From contig JAZLDV010000142.1 of assembly GCA_045614925.1 (NCBI GenBank), positions 1 through 39,006 of the forward strand: a stretch of 39,006 bases of DNA. Direction: 5' to 3'. Under the pieces are notes generated by a model that ran no database searches, was not told the origin of the DNA, and worked only from the letters and a program-made list of their open reading frames with translations. The DNA is from JAZLDV01 sp045614925. Lineage in GTDB: Bacteria; Bacillota_I; Bacilli_A; Erysipelotrichales; Coprobacillaceae. This document shows, piece after piece, positions 5,744 through 12,389 of this stretch (position 1 is the first letter of the stretch; every line of letters begins with the position of its first letter). A program made the position numbers and the translations under genes.

Positions 5744-6379
5744 TCCTTCACATATATCTACAATGTGTTCACATAATTGTTCAGGAATAACACTTCTTTC
5801 TTTTGATCCTTTTAATCCTTGTGTTCCTGTTTTACTCCCTCTAGGTGCTTTTTCATGGCAATCATCACCATTCTTACACATTGGTTTAAATTGTGGGTTA
5901 GGGTGATTAGTCCAAATGTCTGTTGGTTTCATTCTTGTATCTCCATATTGACAATATGTAACCGTATATCTATATAACCCTTTCATAAAATCCATTTTTC
6001 TCATACCACCTCTAGGATTTTCTATGAAGTAGTATTTAGGTTTTAGTTCTTGTATTAAATCTAATACATGGTTATTTGTTTTATCGCAAAATTTAGCATA
6101 TTCACTAGATGGATATAAATTATCACTATCATCTAATTTATATCTATGATGAGATATTGCTGCTATTGAATATGTAGTACAATCAGGGCTTGCCCAAATA
6201 ACATCAGGAACTCCACCACATAATTTAATAATATCTTTTACACTTACTTTATTTATATCTTTATATAAAGTTATGTTCTCAAAATCTTTATTCCATTCAA
6301 TACTAAATGTTTTATGTCCTCTTTTTTCAAATGCTTTACTTATGGATCTTGTTCCTGCAAACAATTCTAATACTTTCAT
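5732..6379 (-). CDS. Phage DNA cytosine methyltransferase
   Basis: The 215-aa protein carries the SAM-binding motif I at its very start (LELFAGTRSISKAF, residues 4-17). The catalytic-loop motif IV is ASPDCTTYS with Cys67, and motif VI is ENPRGG at 120-125. It is shorter than a full C5 methyltransferase and lacks an evident target-recognition domain, like the compact Dcm-like enzymes common in phages of Bacillota. It should methylate cytosine in phage DNA, possibly to evade host restriction or to mark the origin region downstream; both are inference. Strong AAAGGAGG site. The gene is bracketed by operator-like elements at 6389 and 5728. Confidence 0.82.
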   Translation of the reverse strand: MKVLELFAGTRSISKAFEKRGHKTFSIEWNKDFENITLYKDINKVSVKDIIKLCGGVPDVIWASPDCTTYSIAAISHHRYKLDDSDNLYPSSEYAKFCDKTNNHVLDLIQELKPKYYFIENPRGGMRKMDFMKGLYRYTVTYCQYGDTRMKPTDIWTNHPNPQFKPMCKNGDDCHEKAPRGSKTGTQGLKGSKERSVIPEQLCEHIVDICEGCFK

Positions 6380-6388
6380 TTAACCTCC

Positions 6389-6404
6389 TTTACTATTTGA
6401 AACA
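6389..6404 (-). promoter_or_regulatory. Stoperator-like element 2
   Basis: Minus strand TGTTTCAAATAGTAAA, matching the consensus at every position. It lies in the 26-base gap between the 84-aa gene and the methyltransferase, directly ahead of the methyltransferase ribosome binding site. Confidence 0.7.
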
Positions 6405-6405
6405 T

Positions 6406-6660
6406 TTACTCCATAACATATCTTTCTAAAATGTTTTTAATTTCTTGTTCTTTTTCCCAATTGATTGATAATACTCTAAATCTACCTTCTTTACTTACTA
6501 TTAATAAATCAGGGTACATTCTAACTAAATCACTCATTCTTGCACTTGCTTCATAACCTACAAAATGTTTTCCACCTTGAAAATCTTTAGCGGTCCATAC
6601 TTCTTTATCTTTGTTTTCTAACATTGCTTTTAATATCACATCACATTGTGTTAATTTCAT
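6406..6660 (-). CDS. Small helix-turn-helix-like early protein
   Basis: An 84-aa protein beginning MKLTQCDVILKAMLENKDK. The pattern of an initial helix (CDVILKAML), then TAKDFQGG and SARMSDLVRMYPDLLIVSK, then a beta hairpin GRFRVLSI resembles the small winged-helix phage proteins that start MKLTQ. DNA binding is therefore likely, with an unknown target. It overlaps the RusA stop (ATGA), and GGAGG precedes the ATG. Confidence 0.6.
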   Translation of the reverse strand: MKLTQCDVILKAMLENKDKEVWTAKDFQGGKHFVGYEASARMSDLVRMYPDLLIVSKEGRFRVLSINWEKEQEIKNILERYVME

Positions 6661-7013
6661 AATTCAACCTCCTCTATTTCTAAAATAACTTTAGTTTCTT
6701 TTCCATATTCAAATGTATCTGTAAAAGCTGTTACACATTTCCTATTATCATCTTTTAACTTTCCACATTTCACCATACTATCTAGTATGAACTTTTTAGC
6801 AAATGCAATATTATCTAAATCTCGTTTTTTATTACCCTCTATCCAATGAAAATGTATTTTAATAGGATTAGTCCATTTTGGCATTTTCATTAAAAATAAC
6901 CCTATTTCTTGCTCAATTTGAGCCTTTTTCTTTGCAGCTAGAAACTTATTACCTCTACACCACTTTGTATAGTCATTTAAACTAGGTAATTTCATGTTGA
7001 TTTCATATTTCAT
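6657..7013 (-). CDS. rusA: RusA-family Holliday junction resolvase
   Basis: A 118-aa protein of normal RusA length. The active-site acids are recognisable: D65 and D67 in KKRDLDNIAFAKK, and D88/D89 in GKLKDDN, matching the D-x-D plus D arrangement of RusA nucleases. It resolves four-way junctions formed during phage recombination and replication, working with the Sak annealing protein and SSB upstream. It is part of the HNH-RusA-methyltransferase run; AAAGGAGA precedes the ATG. Confidence 0.88.
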   Translation of the reverse strand: MKYEINMKLPSLNDYTKWCRGNKFLAAKKKAQIEQEIGLFLMKMPKWTNPIKIHFHWIEGNKKRDLDNIAFAKKFILDSMVKCGKLKDDNRKCVTAFTDTFEYGKETKVILEIEEVEL

Positions 7014-7424
7014 TTAGTCAATCTCCTTTAGTTTTACTTCTCCCTTTTCTATGTAAAACCAATCCCCATATTTCTTATAAACTAACTTACTTATATCCAG
7101 GTTAGGATAAAGGGTAATAATATAATCTTCTGCAATTCGTTGCATTTCTTGTTTAATACTTCTATTTACATTTCCATTATCAAATACATGATGGTGCATT
7201 CTACACCCACATATACCATTTTGAATTACCCCTAATCCTCCTTTACCTTTTCCTATAAAGTGCATTGGATCAAATATGTTAAACCCTAAATCACTTAAAT
7301 TAATTTGTCCTTTAAAACATTTGAAATATCCAATCCTACAAAACAAACAAGTATAGTTATCTCTTTCAAATATTTCTTCTATTGTTTTCTTTCCAAATTG
7401 AAGATATTTAGTTCTAGTATTCAT
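7014..7424 (-). CDS. HNH-type recombination nuclease (NinG/Rap-like position)
   Basis: The 136-aa protein contains a zinc pair CLFC (Cys29, Cys32) and an HNH-like core DPMHFIGKGKGGLGVIQNG followed by GCRMHHHVFDNG. This suits a beta-beta-alpha-metal nuclease. The gene sits directly after the NinB-like gene, as many Bacillota phages arrange it, so a recombination or branch-processing role is more likely than homing. No NUMOD repeats are present, unlike the HNH protein at 882-1388. Confidence 0.72.
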   Translation of the reverse strand: MNTRTKYLQFGKKTIEEIFERDNYTCLFCRIGYFKCFKGQINLSDLGFNIFDPMHFIGKGKGGLGVIQNGICGCRMHHHVFDNGNVNRSIKQEMQRIAEDYIITLYPNLDISKLVYKKYGDWFYIEKGEVKLKEID

Positions 7425-7435
7425 AAATACACCTC

Positions 7436-7906
7436 TTATTTACTATTTGAAACACTTTCTAAATAATTTAATTCTTCCACTTGTTCAGGTGTCATTGTGG
7501 ATATACCACACTCTTTACACTCACTAATTAAACCATCTAACAAGATACTAAATTCTCTTTTATTCATATCACTACTTCTTTTAAATACTAGATAACTTTT
7601 AAATGTATTGTTATTGTGTTTAAAGGTGCTTTGATACTCATAATAAGGGAAATAGTCACTAGGGTTTATATTTGATAACAAACTTATGTAATCCCTTTGA
7701 GAATATCTTTTGATTAGTTGTTCATGTAATTCATCTTTACTTGTCCTTAATACATCTGCTAATTGAGTTACTAATACCCAATAATAACTATTCATTGTTT
7801 TAGTTCGTTTATCGCTATAAACACTTATTTTTACATCATATAACTTTTCATTGTCTAAATTAGATACTTCTATAAGTAATTTATCTTTTTTAAACAGGCC
7901 CTTCAT
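7436..7906 (-). CDS. NinB-like recombination protein
   Basis: At 156 aa, it shows the conserved K-R-(T/S)-x-x-x-N-x-Y-x-W box (DKRTKTMNSYYWVLVTQLAD), the following helix SKDELHEQLIKRY, and a C-terminal ISECKECGISTMTPEQVEEL segment. The same pattern occurs in the NinB-like proteins that precede HNH and RusA genes. These bind single-stranded DNA and assist recombination. The last codons (ESVSNSK) overlap operator-like element 3, so the terminal residues are partly dictated by that DNA site. Confidence 0.7.
   Translation of the reverse strand: MKGLFKKDKLLIEVSNLDNEKLYDVKISVYSDKRTKTMNSYYWVLVTQLADVLRTSKDELHEQLIKRYSQRDYISLLSNINPSDYFPYYEYQSTFKHNNNTFKSYLVFKRSSDMNKREFSILLDGLISECKECGISTMTPEQVEELNYLESVSNSK
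7439..7454 (-). promoter_or_regulatory. Stoperator-like element 3
   Basis: Minus strand TGTTTCAAATAGTAAA, matching the consensus at every position. It overlaps the 3' end of the NinB-like gene, 15 bases before the HNH gene start. Confidence 0.7.
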
Positions 7907-7909
7907 TTT

Positions 7910-8323
7910 CTACTCCAAAAAGTTATCTTCTATTTCTACTGTATTTCCAAAAGCAGCGAATGGATCTTCTTCTTGTGTAGGTTGTTCAATTGGTTGTTCT
8001 ACTTGTTGTTCTTGTGTATCTTTCTTTGTTCCTAGATATTCAATGTTATTTGCTAATACATAAGTTTTGTATCTATCATTTCCATCTTTATCTTTAAATT
8101 TATCTACTCTTAAACTTCCTAATACACCTATTAAACTTCCTTTACCTTGATACTTTGATAGGTTTTCGGCTTGTCCATTCCATACTTGACAAGTAATAAA
8201 ATCTGTTTGTTCTTGTCCTACTCTATTTACTGCTAAACTAAATTCACATACTGGTTTATTTGATTGAGTAAATTTTAACTCTAAATCTTTTGTTATTCTT
8301 CCTACTAAATTAATACTATTCAT
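7910..8323 (-). CDS. ssb: Single-stranded DNA-binding protein
   Basis: A 137-aa OB-fold SSB. The N-terminus NSINLVGRITKDLELKFTQS, the strand VCEFSLAVNR, the TDFITCQVWNGQAENLSKY segment and GSLIGVLGSLRV are all typical. A Gln/Glu-rich linker (QEQQVEQPIEQPTQEED) leads to an acidic tail ending in DNFLE. This lacks the usual DDIPF tip, so contacts with host partners may differ. It coats ssDNA during replication and Sak-mediated annealing. AGGAGG at good distance. Confidence 0.93.
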   Translation of the reverse strand: MNSINLVGRITKDLELKFTQSNKPVCEFSLAVNRVGQEQTDFITCQVWNGQAENLSKYQGKGSLIGVLGSLRVDKFKDKDGNDRYKTYVLANNIEYLGTKKDTQEQQVEQPIEQPTQEEDPFAAFGNTVEIEDNFLE

Positions 8324-8331
8324 AATTCCTC

Positions 8332-8535
8332 CTATATATCTATATCTGTTATTTCATCTAAATCTTGTTGATAATCACTAATATTTTCATACATATCATT
8401 TTTAATATCACATTCATCCCAATCATAAGGAACTTCCATTTCAAATTTATATACTAAATACATTTTTCCTTTTATCGTTTTAGTTCTTTCTTCTGGTGGT
8501 TCAGGATAATCATATACATTCCAACTTGTTTCCAT
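8332..8535 (-). CDS. Small acidic early protein, unknown
   Basis: A 67-aa protein with the pattern NVYDYPEPPEERTKTIKGKM, a beta-type middle (YLVYKFEMEVPYDWDE) and an acidic C-terminus. No motif is recognised. It is wedged between the Sak and SSB genes, its ATG touching the Sak stop, so it is probably a recombination accessory protein by position only. Confidence 0.6.
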   Translation of the reverse strand: METSWNVYDYPEPPEERTKTIKGKMYLVYKFEMEVPYDWDECDIKNDMYENISDYQQDLDEITDIDI

Positions 8536-9335
8536 TATTTCATTCCTTTCAATTTTTCTATTGCATCTTTAAGTTGTTCAATAGTCATTTTTTGAGTACT
8601 ATCAACTTTATAATGAGTATGTATTTTTTCATAACTATAATTCTTATCTCTTACTAAATCATTAAGTTCTACTATTAAATCTAATGTTTCTTCTTGTTCA
8701 TCTTGTGTTGGTATTTCCATTAATAATTCAAGTCCTATTTTAATGTTTTCATCTTTTGTATTTGTGTATAACCATTCTGCATAATTTGGGTTTTGGTCAA
8801 TTATTTCCTCTAATGTATCGCCTTGATATTTCCCAAATGTAACAACATATTTTTTAGCATCTTCTACATTTGCTATTACTGGTAAATCTTCACCTTGATA
8901 TAAAGATAAACCTAAACCAAACATTGCTAAATTCTTTGTTAGACATCTCATTATTGTTTTATTAATATCAAACATTGTTGCTGCTTCAACTTGTTTTTCA
9001 ACAAAACCACCATTCTTTTTATCTTTAACTTGATATGTATAAGGATGATCTAACATTGTTTTGTTTGCTCCATCCATAACAGGCAACCACATTTCATGTG
9101 TTATCTCATCTATGGTTACATCAGTAAACACCATATAACCAGTTTTTTCATCATAAACATAAGGTAATTGTTTCTCACCAAATTTATAAATGTTGTATTC
9201 TGCATAAGGGTAAATCTTTTTAATTTCCGCCCAAGCATAAGCCCAACTTAAATAATTTAATCCATTCTTTTGTTCTACTTTATCTCTTACATCTAAACTA
9301 TATAATTCTTCAAATGTCATTTTTACTTCTTTCAT
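8535..9335 (-). CDS. Sak-type (DUF1071) single-strand annealing protein
   Basis: A 266-aa protein. Residues 1-160 match the DUF1071/Sak pattern (QKNGLNYLSWAYAWAEIKKI, MVFTDVTIDEITHEMWLPVMD, EAATMFDINKTIMRCLTKNL, AMFGLGLSLYQGEDLP), a Rad52-like fold. A C-terminal segment, TFGKYQGDTLEEIIDQNPNY, resembles the small domain seen at the end of exodeoxyribonuclease X-like proteins. The protein anneals complementary single strands, with SSB, NinB-like, HNH and RusA genes downstream as partners. AAAGGAGG precedes the ATG; operator-like element 4 sits about 65 bases upstream. Confidence 0.85.
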   Translation of the reverse strand: MKEVKMTFEELYSLDVRDKVEQKNGLNYLSWAYAWAEIKKIYPYAEYNIYKFGEKQLPYVYDEKTGYMVFTDVTIDEITHEMWLPVMDGANKTMLDHPYTYQVKDKKNGGFVEKQVEAATMFDINKTIMRCLTKNLAMFGLGLSLYQGEDLPVIANVEDAKKYVVTFGKYQGDTLEEIIDQNPNYAEWLYTNTKDENIKIGLELLMEIPTQDEQEETLDLIVELNDLVRDKNYSYEKIHTHYKVDSTQKMTIEQLKDAIEKLKGMK

Positions 9336-9397
9336 AAATCCTCCTTTTTTATGTTTTTCAACATATTTTATTTTTTTAATAAAAACATATATTTTTA

Positions 9398-9413
9398 TTT
9401 GCTATTTGAAACA
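9398..9413 (-). promoter_or_regulatory. Stoperator-like element 4
   Basis: Minus strand TGTTTCAAATAGCAAA, matching the consensus with C at the variable position. It sits in the AT-rich leader of the Sak gene. The stretch 9336-9433 holds nothing else that I can identify. Confidence 0.7.
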
Positions 9414-9433
9414 TATTTAATAAATTTTTTGTT

Positions 9434-9584
9434 CTACTCTTTTGAGTAGAAGTCTATGTATTGTTCAATTTGTTCTATCTTCTTTTTTAGGCTATCAATC
9501 TCATAATCCTTATACTTAATTTCATCTTTGTACTTACTTAACAAACTTCCTAATTCTTCAATTACAATTAAGATATTTTCCATT
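9434..9584 (-). pseudogene. Small coiled-coil gene with a one-base frameshift
   Basis: A strong GGAGGTTATAC site precedes ATG 9584. The frame reads 16 aa (MENILIVIEELGSLFK) and stops. The next frame carries the natural continuation as a Lys/Glu coiled coil (SKYKDEIKYKDYEIDSLKKK...) to a TAG at 9434. The 151-nt span is one base too long. Removing one T from the GTTTAAG run would restore a 49-aa protein. A programmed +1 shift is possible but no known slippery site is evident. Confidence 0.5.
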
Positions 9585-9621
9585 TATGTATAACCTCCAA
9601 AGATAAAATATTCACACTTAT

Positions 9622-9650
9622 TTTATAACACCAAACACTCGTTCTGTATA
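9622..9650 (-). promoter_or_regulatory. Possible LexA-controlled promoter downstream of the Cro-like gene
   Basis: Minus strand: TATACA (9650-9645), 17-nt spacer, TATAAA (9627-9622). The spacer begins with GAACGAGTGTTT (9644-9633), which fits the core GAAC-RNRY-GTTY of the Bacillus-type SOS box. The outermost bases of the box do not match. The promoter would serve the annealing-protein operon. Confidence 0.35.
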
Positions 9651-9667
9651 TTGGTGTATTGTGCCAA

Positions 9668-9874
9668 CTATTCTTTAACTTCAAACACTTTAAGACATTC
9701 TAATACATCATCAACTCCAAATTCATCTCGTAGTATGTAAGCCATATCAATTGTAGGTTCTGCTTTCCCGTTTTCTATTTTAGAATAATTTGGTCTTGAA
9801 GTTTTAAGTTTTTGTGCCATTCTTGTTTGATTTAATTTTTTACTCTCTCGAAGATTTTTTAAATTAAATCTCAT
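9668..9874 (-). CDS. Cro-like Xre-family regulator
   Basis: A 68-aa protein consisting almost only of an Xre/Cro helix-turn-helix (NLKNLRESKKLNQTRMAQKL, TSRPNYSKIENGKAEPTID, then the helix MAYILRDEF). It is the first gene of the leftward early operon, divergent from the larger repressor-like gene, the classical place for Cro. It has a consensus promoter (9941-9969) and an AAAGGAGGTG site. It should bind the intergenic operators and turn down repressor synthesis in the lytic cycle. Confidence 0.8.
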   Translation of the reverse strand: MRFNLKNLRESKKLNQTRMAQKLKTSRPNYSKIENGKAEPTIDMAYILRDEFGVDDVLECLKVFEVKE

Positions 9875-9897
9875 TTGTTCACCTCCTTTTAAATAAA

Positions 9898-9913
9898 TTA
9901 ATTATTCGAAACA
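9898..9913 (-). promoter_or_regulatory. Operator-like variant in the early leader
   Basis: Minus strand TGTTTCGAATAATTAA matches 13 of 16 consensus positions. It lies downstream of the early promoter in the untranslated leader of the Cro-like gene, in the same orientation as the other leftward copies. Confidence 0.5.
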
Positions 9914-9940
9914 TTTATTATGTATCTCCTAACTATTACC

Positions 9941-9969
9941 ATTTTACTATATTCATATAATTTTGTCAA
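9941..9969 (-). promoter_or_regulatory. Leftward early promoter
   Basis: Minus strand TTGACA (9969-9964), 17-nt spacer, TAAAAT (9946-9941). This is the main early promoter and drives the Cro-like gene and the replication operon. Operator-like variants flank it at 9898-9913 and 9998-10013. Confidence 0.85.
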
Positions 9970-9997
9970 TATATAATTACAATTGTAATCAAAAAAC

Positions 9998-10013
9998 TTC
10001 ACTTTTTGAAACA
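9998..10013 (-). promoter_or_regulatory. Operator-like variant upstream of the early promoter
   Basis: Minus strand TGTTTCAAAAAGTGAA matches 14 of 16 positions. It lies between the early promoter and the repressor-like gene, so a protein bound here could affect both divergent units. Confidence 0.55.
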
Positions 10014-10071
10014 TATAGTGTAAACTTTAATAAAACAAACATTATAATCCATGCCCCGAAGGAGTGATTAG

Positions 10072-10437
10072 ATGACTAAATTACAAAAGTCATTTGATAC
10101 AGTAGAAGTAGGAAAGAGAATAAGACAATTAAGAAAAGCAAGATCGCTTAAACAAGATGATTTAATGGAAGTATTAAAACTATCTCGCCCAGCAATAAGT
10201 AATATTGAAACAGGAAGAAGAAATATTAACCTACATCAAATAAAAGCACTTGCGGATTATTTTGGAGTAAGTATAGAAGTTTTAGGTATTCAATCAGAAG
10301 AAGTTGAAACAAAGGATTTATTAGAAAGAGCAAGATTAATTTTTGAAAATGATAATGTATCAATAGAAGATAAACAAGATTTATATGAAGAAGTTATGAA
10401 GTTATATCTTTTGGCAAAAGAACAAATAAAAAAATAG
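10072..10437 (+). CDS. CI-like Xre-family repressor
   Basis: A 121-aa protein. Residues 10-70 form an Xre helix-turn-helix (GKRIRQLRKARSLKQDDLME, SRPAISNIETGRRNINLHQ, IKALADYFGVSIEVLG). The helical C-terminal part (ERARLIFENDNVSIEDKQDL, EEVMKLYLLAKEQIKK) probably serves dimerisation. There is no S24 autocleavage domain and no partner ImmA protease nearby, so how it is inactivated on induction is not visible. It is one of only two convincing plus-strand genes, upstream of the integrase, and has a GAAGGAGTG site. It is the best candidate to bind the distributed 16-bp elements. Confidence 0.8.
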   Translation: MTKLQKSFDTVEVGKRIRQLRKARSLKQDDLMEVLKLSRPAISNIETGRRNINLHQIKALADYFGVSIEVLGIQSEEVETKDLLERARLIFENDNVSIEDKQDLYEEVMKLYLLAKEQIKK

Positions 10438-10485
10438 AAGCACCATTTAGGCACTTCTTTAAAGGGGGTGATTAAATTGCACTAA

Positions 10486-10578
10486 CTAGGACACTTCTTT
10501 TACTTTTATTTTTATCTTTATGTTATTTTGTTGGGCATATAGTTCATATAATAACTCATAGAACTTAGTAATATTCAT
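10486..10578 (-). CDS. Possible 30-aa protein opposite the lysogeny transcript
   Basis: ATG 10578 with a GGAGGTAAT site and a TAG stop at 10486, reading MNITKFYELLYELYAQQNNI and then a Lys/Ile-rich end. It lies on the minus strand between the repressor and integrase genes, whose transcript runs the other way. It may be a real micro-protein; the only support is the ribosome binding site and the sensible composition. Confidence 0.4.
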   Translation of the reverse strand: MNITKFYELLYELYAQQNNIKIKIKVKEVS

Positions 10579-10604
10579 AATATTACCTCCATTTGTAGTA
10601 TAAA

Positions 10605-10620
10605 TGTTTCAAATAGCAAA
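10605..10620 (+). promoter_or_regulatory. Stoperator-like element 5 (integrase leader)
   Basis: Plus strand TGTTTCAAATAGCAAA, matching the consensus with C at the variable position. It is the only consensus copy on the plus strand and lies upstream of the only gene operon on that strand with a copy, the integrase. Confidence 0.7.
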
Positions 10621-10627
10621 TAATTTA

Positions 10628-10643
10628 ACTACATTATGAAACA
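10628..10643 (-). promoter_or_regulatory. Weak operator-like half site opposite element 5
   Basis: Minus strand TGTTTCATAATGTAGT matches 11 of 16 consensus positions, with the TGTTTCA end intact. It faces element 5 from the opposite strand seven bases away, so the two could form a paired site over the integrase promoter region. Confidence 0.3.
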
Positions 10644-10688
10644 AACCACAATATTAAGACAATACGAAATAAAAGGGGATATTGGAAA

Positions 10689-12047
10689 ATGAAAGCAAAA
10701 AGAATTGCTGGATATGTTAGGGTTTCACATGATGAGCAAAAGAAATATGGTTATTCAGTTCAAGCACAAATAGAGAGAATTATAAGATATGCAGAAGAAA
10801 CAGGTTCACAATTAGTTGAAATATATGTTGATGAAGGTTTTACCGCTACAAAAATGAAACGTCCTGATTTATTAAGAATGTTAGATAATCTCGATACATT
10901 CGATATACTTATATTTACTCGATTAGATAGGTTTTCTAGAAATGTTTTACAAGCAAATAAAATGGTTGAAATAATGGATGAATATAATGTAGCCATTAAG
11001 TCAATTGAAGAAGATGATATAGACACCTCAACAGCAGATGGTCGCTTTAATTTCAATCTAAGGGTTTCACTAGCACAACGAGAGGCGGAAAAAACGAGCG
11101 AAAGAATAAAGTCAATATTTGAATTTAAAATTAAAAATGGGCAACCTGTTAGCGGTAATCAACCTTATGGTTACAAAATAGAAACAAAAGACAACAAAAA
11201 AACAATCGTTAAAGATCCTGAACTAGTACCAATCATTAAAGACATTTTTAATTACTTTGCTAAATTTCATACTATGAGGGGTACAATGACATACATTAAT
11301 GGAAAATACGATATAAGCAAGAACTATAATTGTATTCGTAGAGTTATAACAAGTACTGAATATTATGGGTTATATGAAGGCAATCCCACATATTATCCAC
11401 CTTACATTACCAAAGAAGAATTTGAGAAAAATCAAGAAAGAGTAAAAGCAAACGTTAAAGAAAGAAAAGGTTCTAAAACATATCTATTCACCTCACTTAT
11501 AAAATGTCCTTTCTGTGGGTTTAAGATGGTGGGTAAATATACAAATAGAAAAAATAAAAACGGAACATTTAGAGAATATTATGGGTACATTTGCAGTAAC
11601 CACCAAAGGAACAAATTATGCCCTTCTGGAAAAGTTATTAATGAGAAGTACTTTTTAGAATACCTTTTAGAAAATGTTGAGGAATTGGCAAAAAAGCATA
11701 TTGCAGAAGTTATGGAAGTTAAACCAGCAGAACAAAATGATTTACCCCAAAACCGAATAAATGAAATTCTTGAAGAAATGGATACATTAAATTATATGTT
11801 TCAAAAGAAAAGGATTGATATTAAGAAGTATGATATGGAATATGAAGCACTTGAAAAGGAACTAGCAAATTTACAAAAGGAAACACCAAAAGAAGAAGAT
11901 ATTACTATATTAAAAGAGTTTTTAAGAAGTGATTGGAAAGAGGTTTATAACTCTTTAGATAAGGAAAATCAAAGAGCATTATGGAGAAATTTAATAAAGG
12001 AAATTAAGCTAGATGAAGAATTTAAAATAGATGTAGACTTTCTATAA
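10689..12047 (+). CDS. int: Large serine integrase
   Basis: The 452-aa protein starts RIAGYVRVSHDEQKKYGYSV, with catalytic Ser13 in the resolvase motif. The resolvase domain spans about 1-150 (VDEGFTATKMKRPDLLRML, IFTRLDRFSRNV). A recombinase domain follows (about 155-265; NGQPVSGNQPYGYK, TSTEYYGLYEGNPTYYPPYI), then a zinc ribbon (CPFC near 275 and CSN...LCPSG near 305-320) and a coiled-coil C-terminus. It catalyses attP x attB integration; no excision factor is recognised. The start has AAGGGGAT about 9 nt upstream. A 44-bp imperfect dyad just after the stop is the probable attP. Confidence 0.95.
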   Translation: MKAKRIAGYVRVSHDEQKKYGYSVQAQIERIIRYAEETGSQLVEIYVDEGFTATKMKRPDLLRMLDNLDTFDILIFTRLDRFSRNVLQANKMVEIMDEYNVAIKSIEEDDIDTSTADGRFNFNLRVSLAQREAEKTSERIKSIFEFKIKNGQPVSGNQPYGYKIETKDNKKTIVKDPELVPIIKDIFNYFAKFHTMRGTMTYINGKYDISKNYNCIRRVITSTEYYGLYEGNPTYYPPYITKEEFEKNQERVKANVKERKGSKTYLFTSLIKCPFCGFKMVGKYTNRKNKNGTFREYYGYICSNHQRNKLCPSGKVINEKYFLEYLLENVEELAKKHIAEVMEVKPAEQNDLPQNRINEILEEMDTLNYMFQKKRIDIKKYDMEYEALEKELANLQKETPKEEDITILKEFLRSDWKEVYNSLDKENQRALWRNLIKEIKLDEEFKIDVDFL

Positions 12048-12054
12048 TTAGTGT

Positions 12055-12098
12055 ATCTCTAACTATACATAACCAAGTGGTTAAATGTAGTTATAGAT
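12055..12098. other. Candidate attP for the serine integrase
   Basis: A 44-bp imperfect inverted repeat centred at 12076/12077, with 17 of 22 half-site positions matching. It starts 7 bases after the integrase stop. Length, dyad symmetry and position agree with attP sites of large serine integrases, whose crossover dinucleotide lies at the centre; here that would be AG at 12076-12077. Confidence 0.55.
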
Positions 12099-12100
12099 AT

Positions 12101-12137
12101 AAAAAAACCCTTGATATATCAACGTATCAGGGGTTTT
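12101..12137. terminator. Bidirectional terminator between integrase and the 53-aa gene
   Basis: AAACCCTTGATA (12105-12116) pairs with TATCAGGGGTTT over 12 positions with one wobble. It has TTTT on the plus side and a run of seven A (T in the minus strand) on the other. It ends both converging units. Confidence 0.8.
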
Positions 12138-12299
12138 CTAATGTACCTCACTATATAGTTTTATAATTAGTTGCATTACTTCTTTCTCATTGTATCTATC
12201 CTCAATCATTTCTAACACCTCATAATATTCAATTTCTTCTTTTACATTCTCATTATAAACATCTACCGCTTTACTTAATTGACTATACAATTCAAACAT
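12138..12299 (-). CDS. 53-aa single-gene unit next to attP
   Basis: A small helical protein (MFELYSQLSKAVDVYNENVK..., ending IKLYSEVH) with a strong TTGGAGGTAG site. It has its own promoter (12329-12357) and a terminator on each side, so it is a self-contained unit separate from the late transcript. In the prophage it would lie at the very edge, next to the attachment site. This is the usual setting of a lysogeny-expressed moron gene; the function is unknown. Confidence 0.7.
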   Translation of the reverse strand: MFELYSQLSKAVDVYNENVKEEIEYYEVLEMIEDRYNEKEVMQLIIKLYSEVH

Positions 12300-12328
12300 A
12301 AAACTACCTCCAATATATTGTTTTTTTC

Positions 12329-12357
12329 ATTATATTAGAAATATGTTTATTAATCAA
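12329..12357 (-). promoter_or_regulatory. Promoter of the 53-aa gene
   Basis: Minus strand TTGATT (12357-12352), 17-nt spacer, TATAAT (12334-12329), about 30 bases ahead of the start codon. No operator-like element is nearby, suggesting expression in the lysogen. Confidence 0.75.
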
Positions 12358-12389
12358 AAAATAAGAGTAGTTTTTATTAATCTACTCTT
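12355..12389 (-). terminator. Terminator of the small-gene operon
   Basis: AAGAGTAG (12389-12382) pairs with CTACTCTT (12370-12363) on the minus strand, followed by ATTTTTTG. The hairpin includes the stop codon of the 146-aa gene and its T tract touches the -35 box of the next promoter. Confidence 0.75.

Noticed and set aside
10760..11056. Antisense open frame within the integrase gene
   Set aside because: Mirror of the resolvase domain codons; no start site and no independent support.
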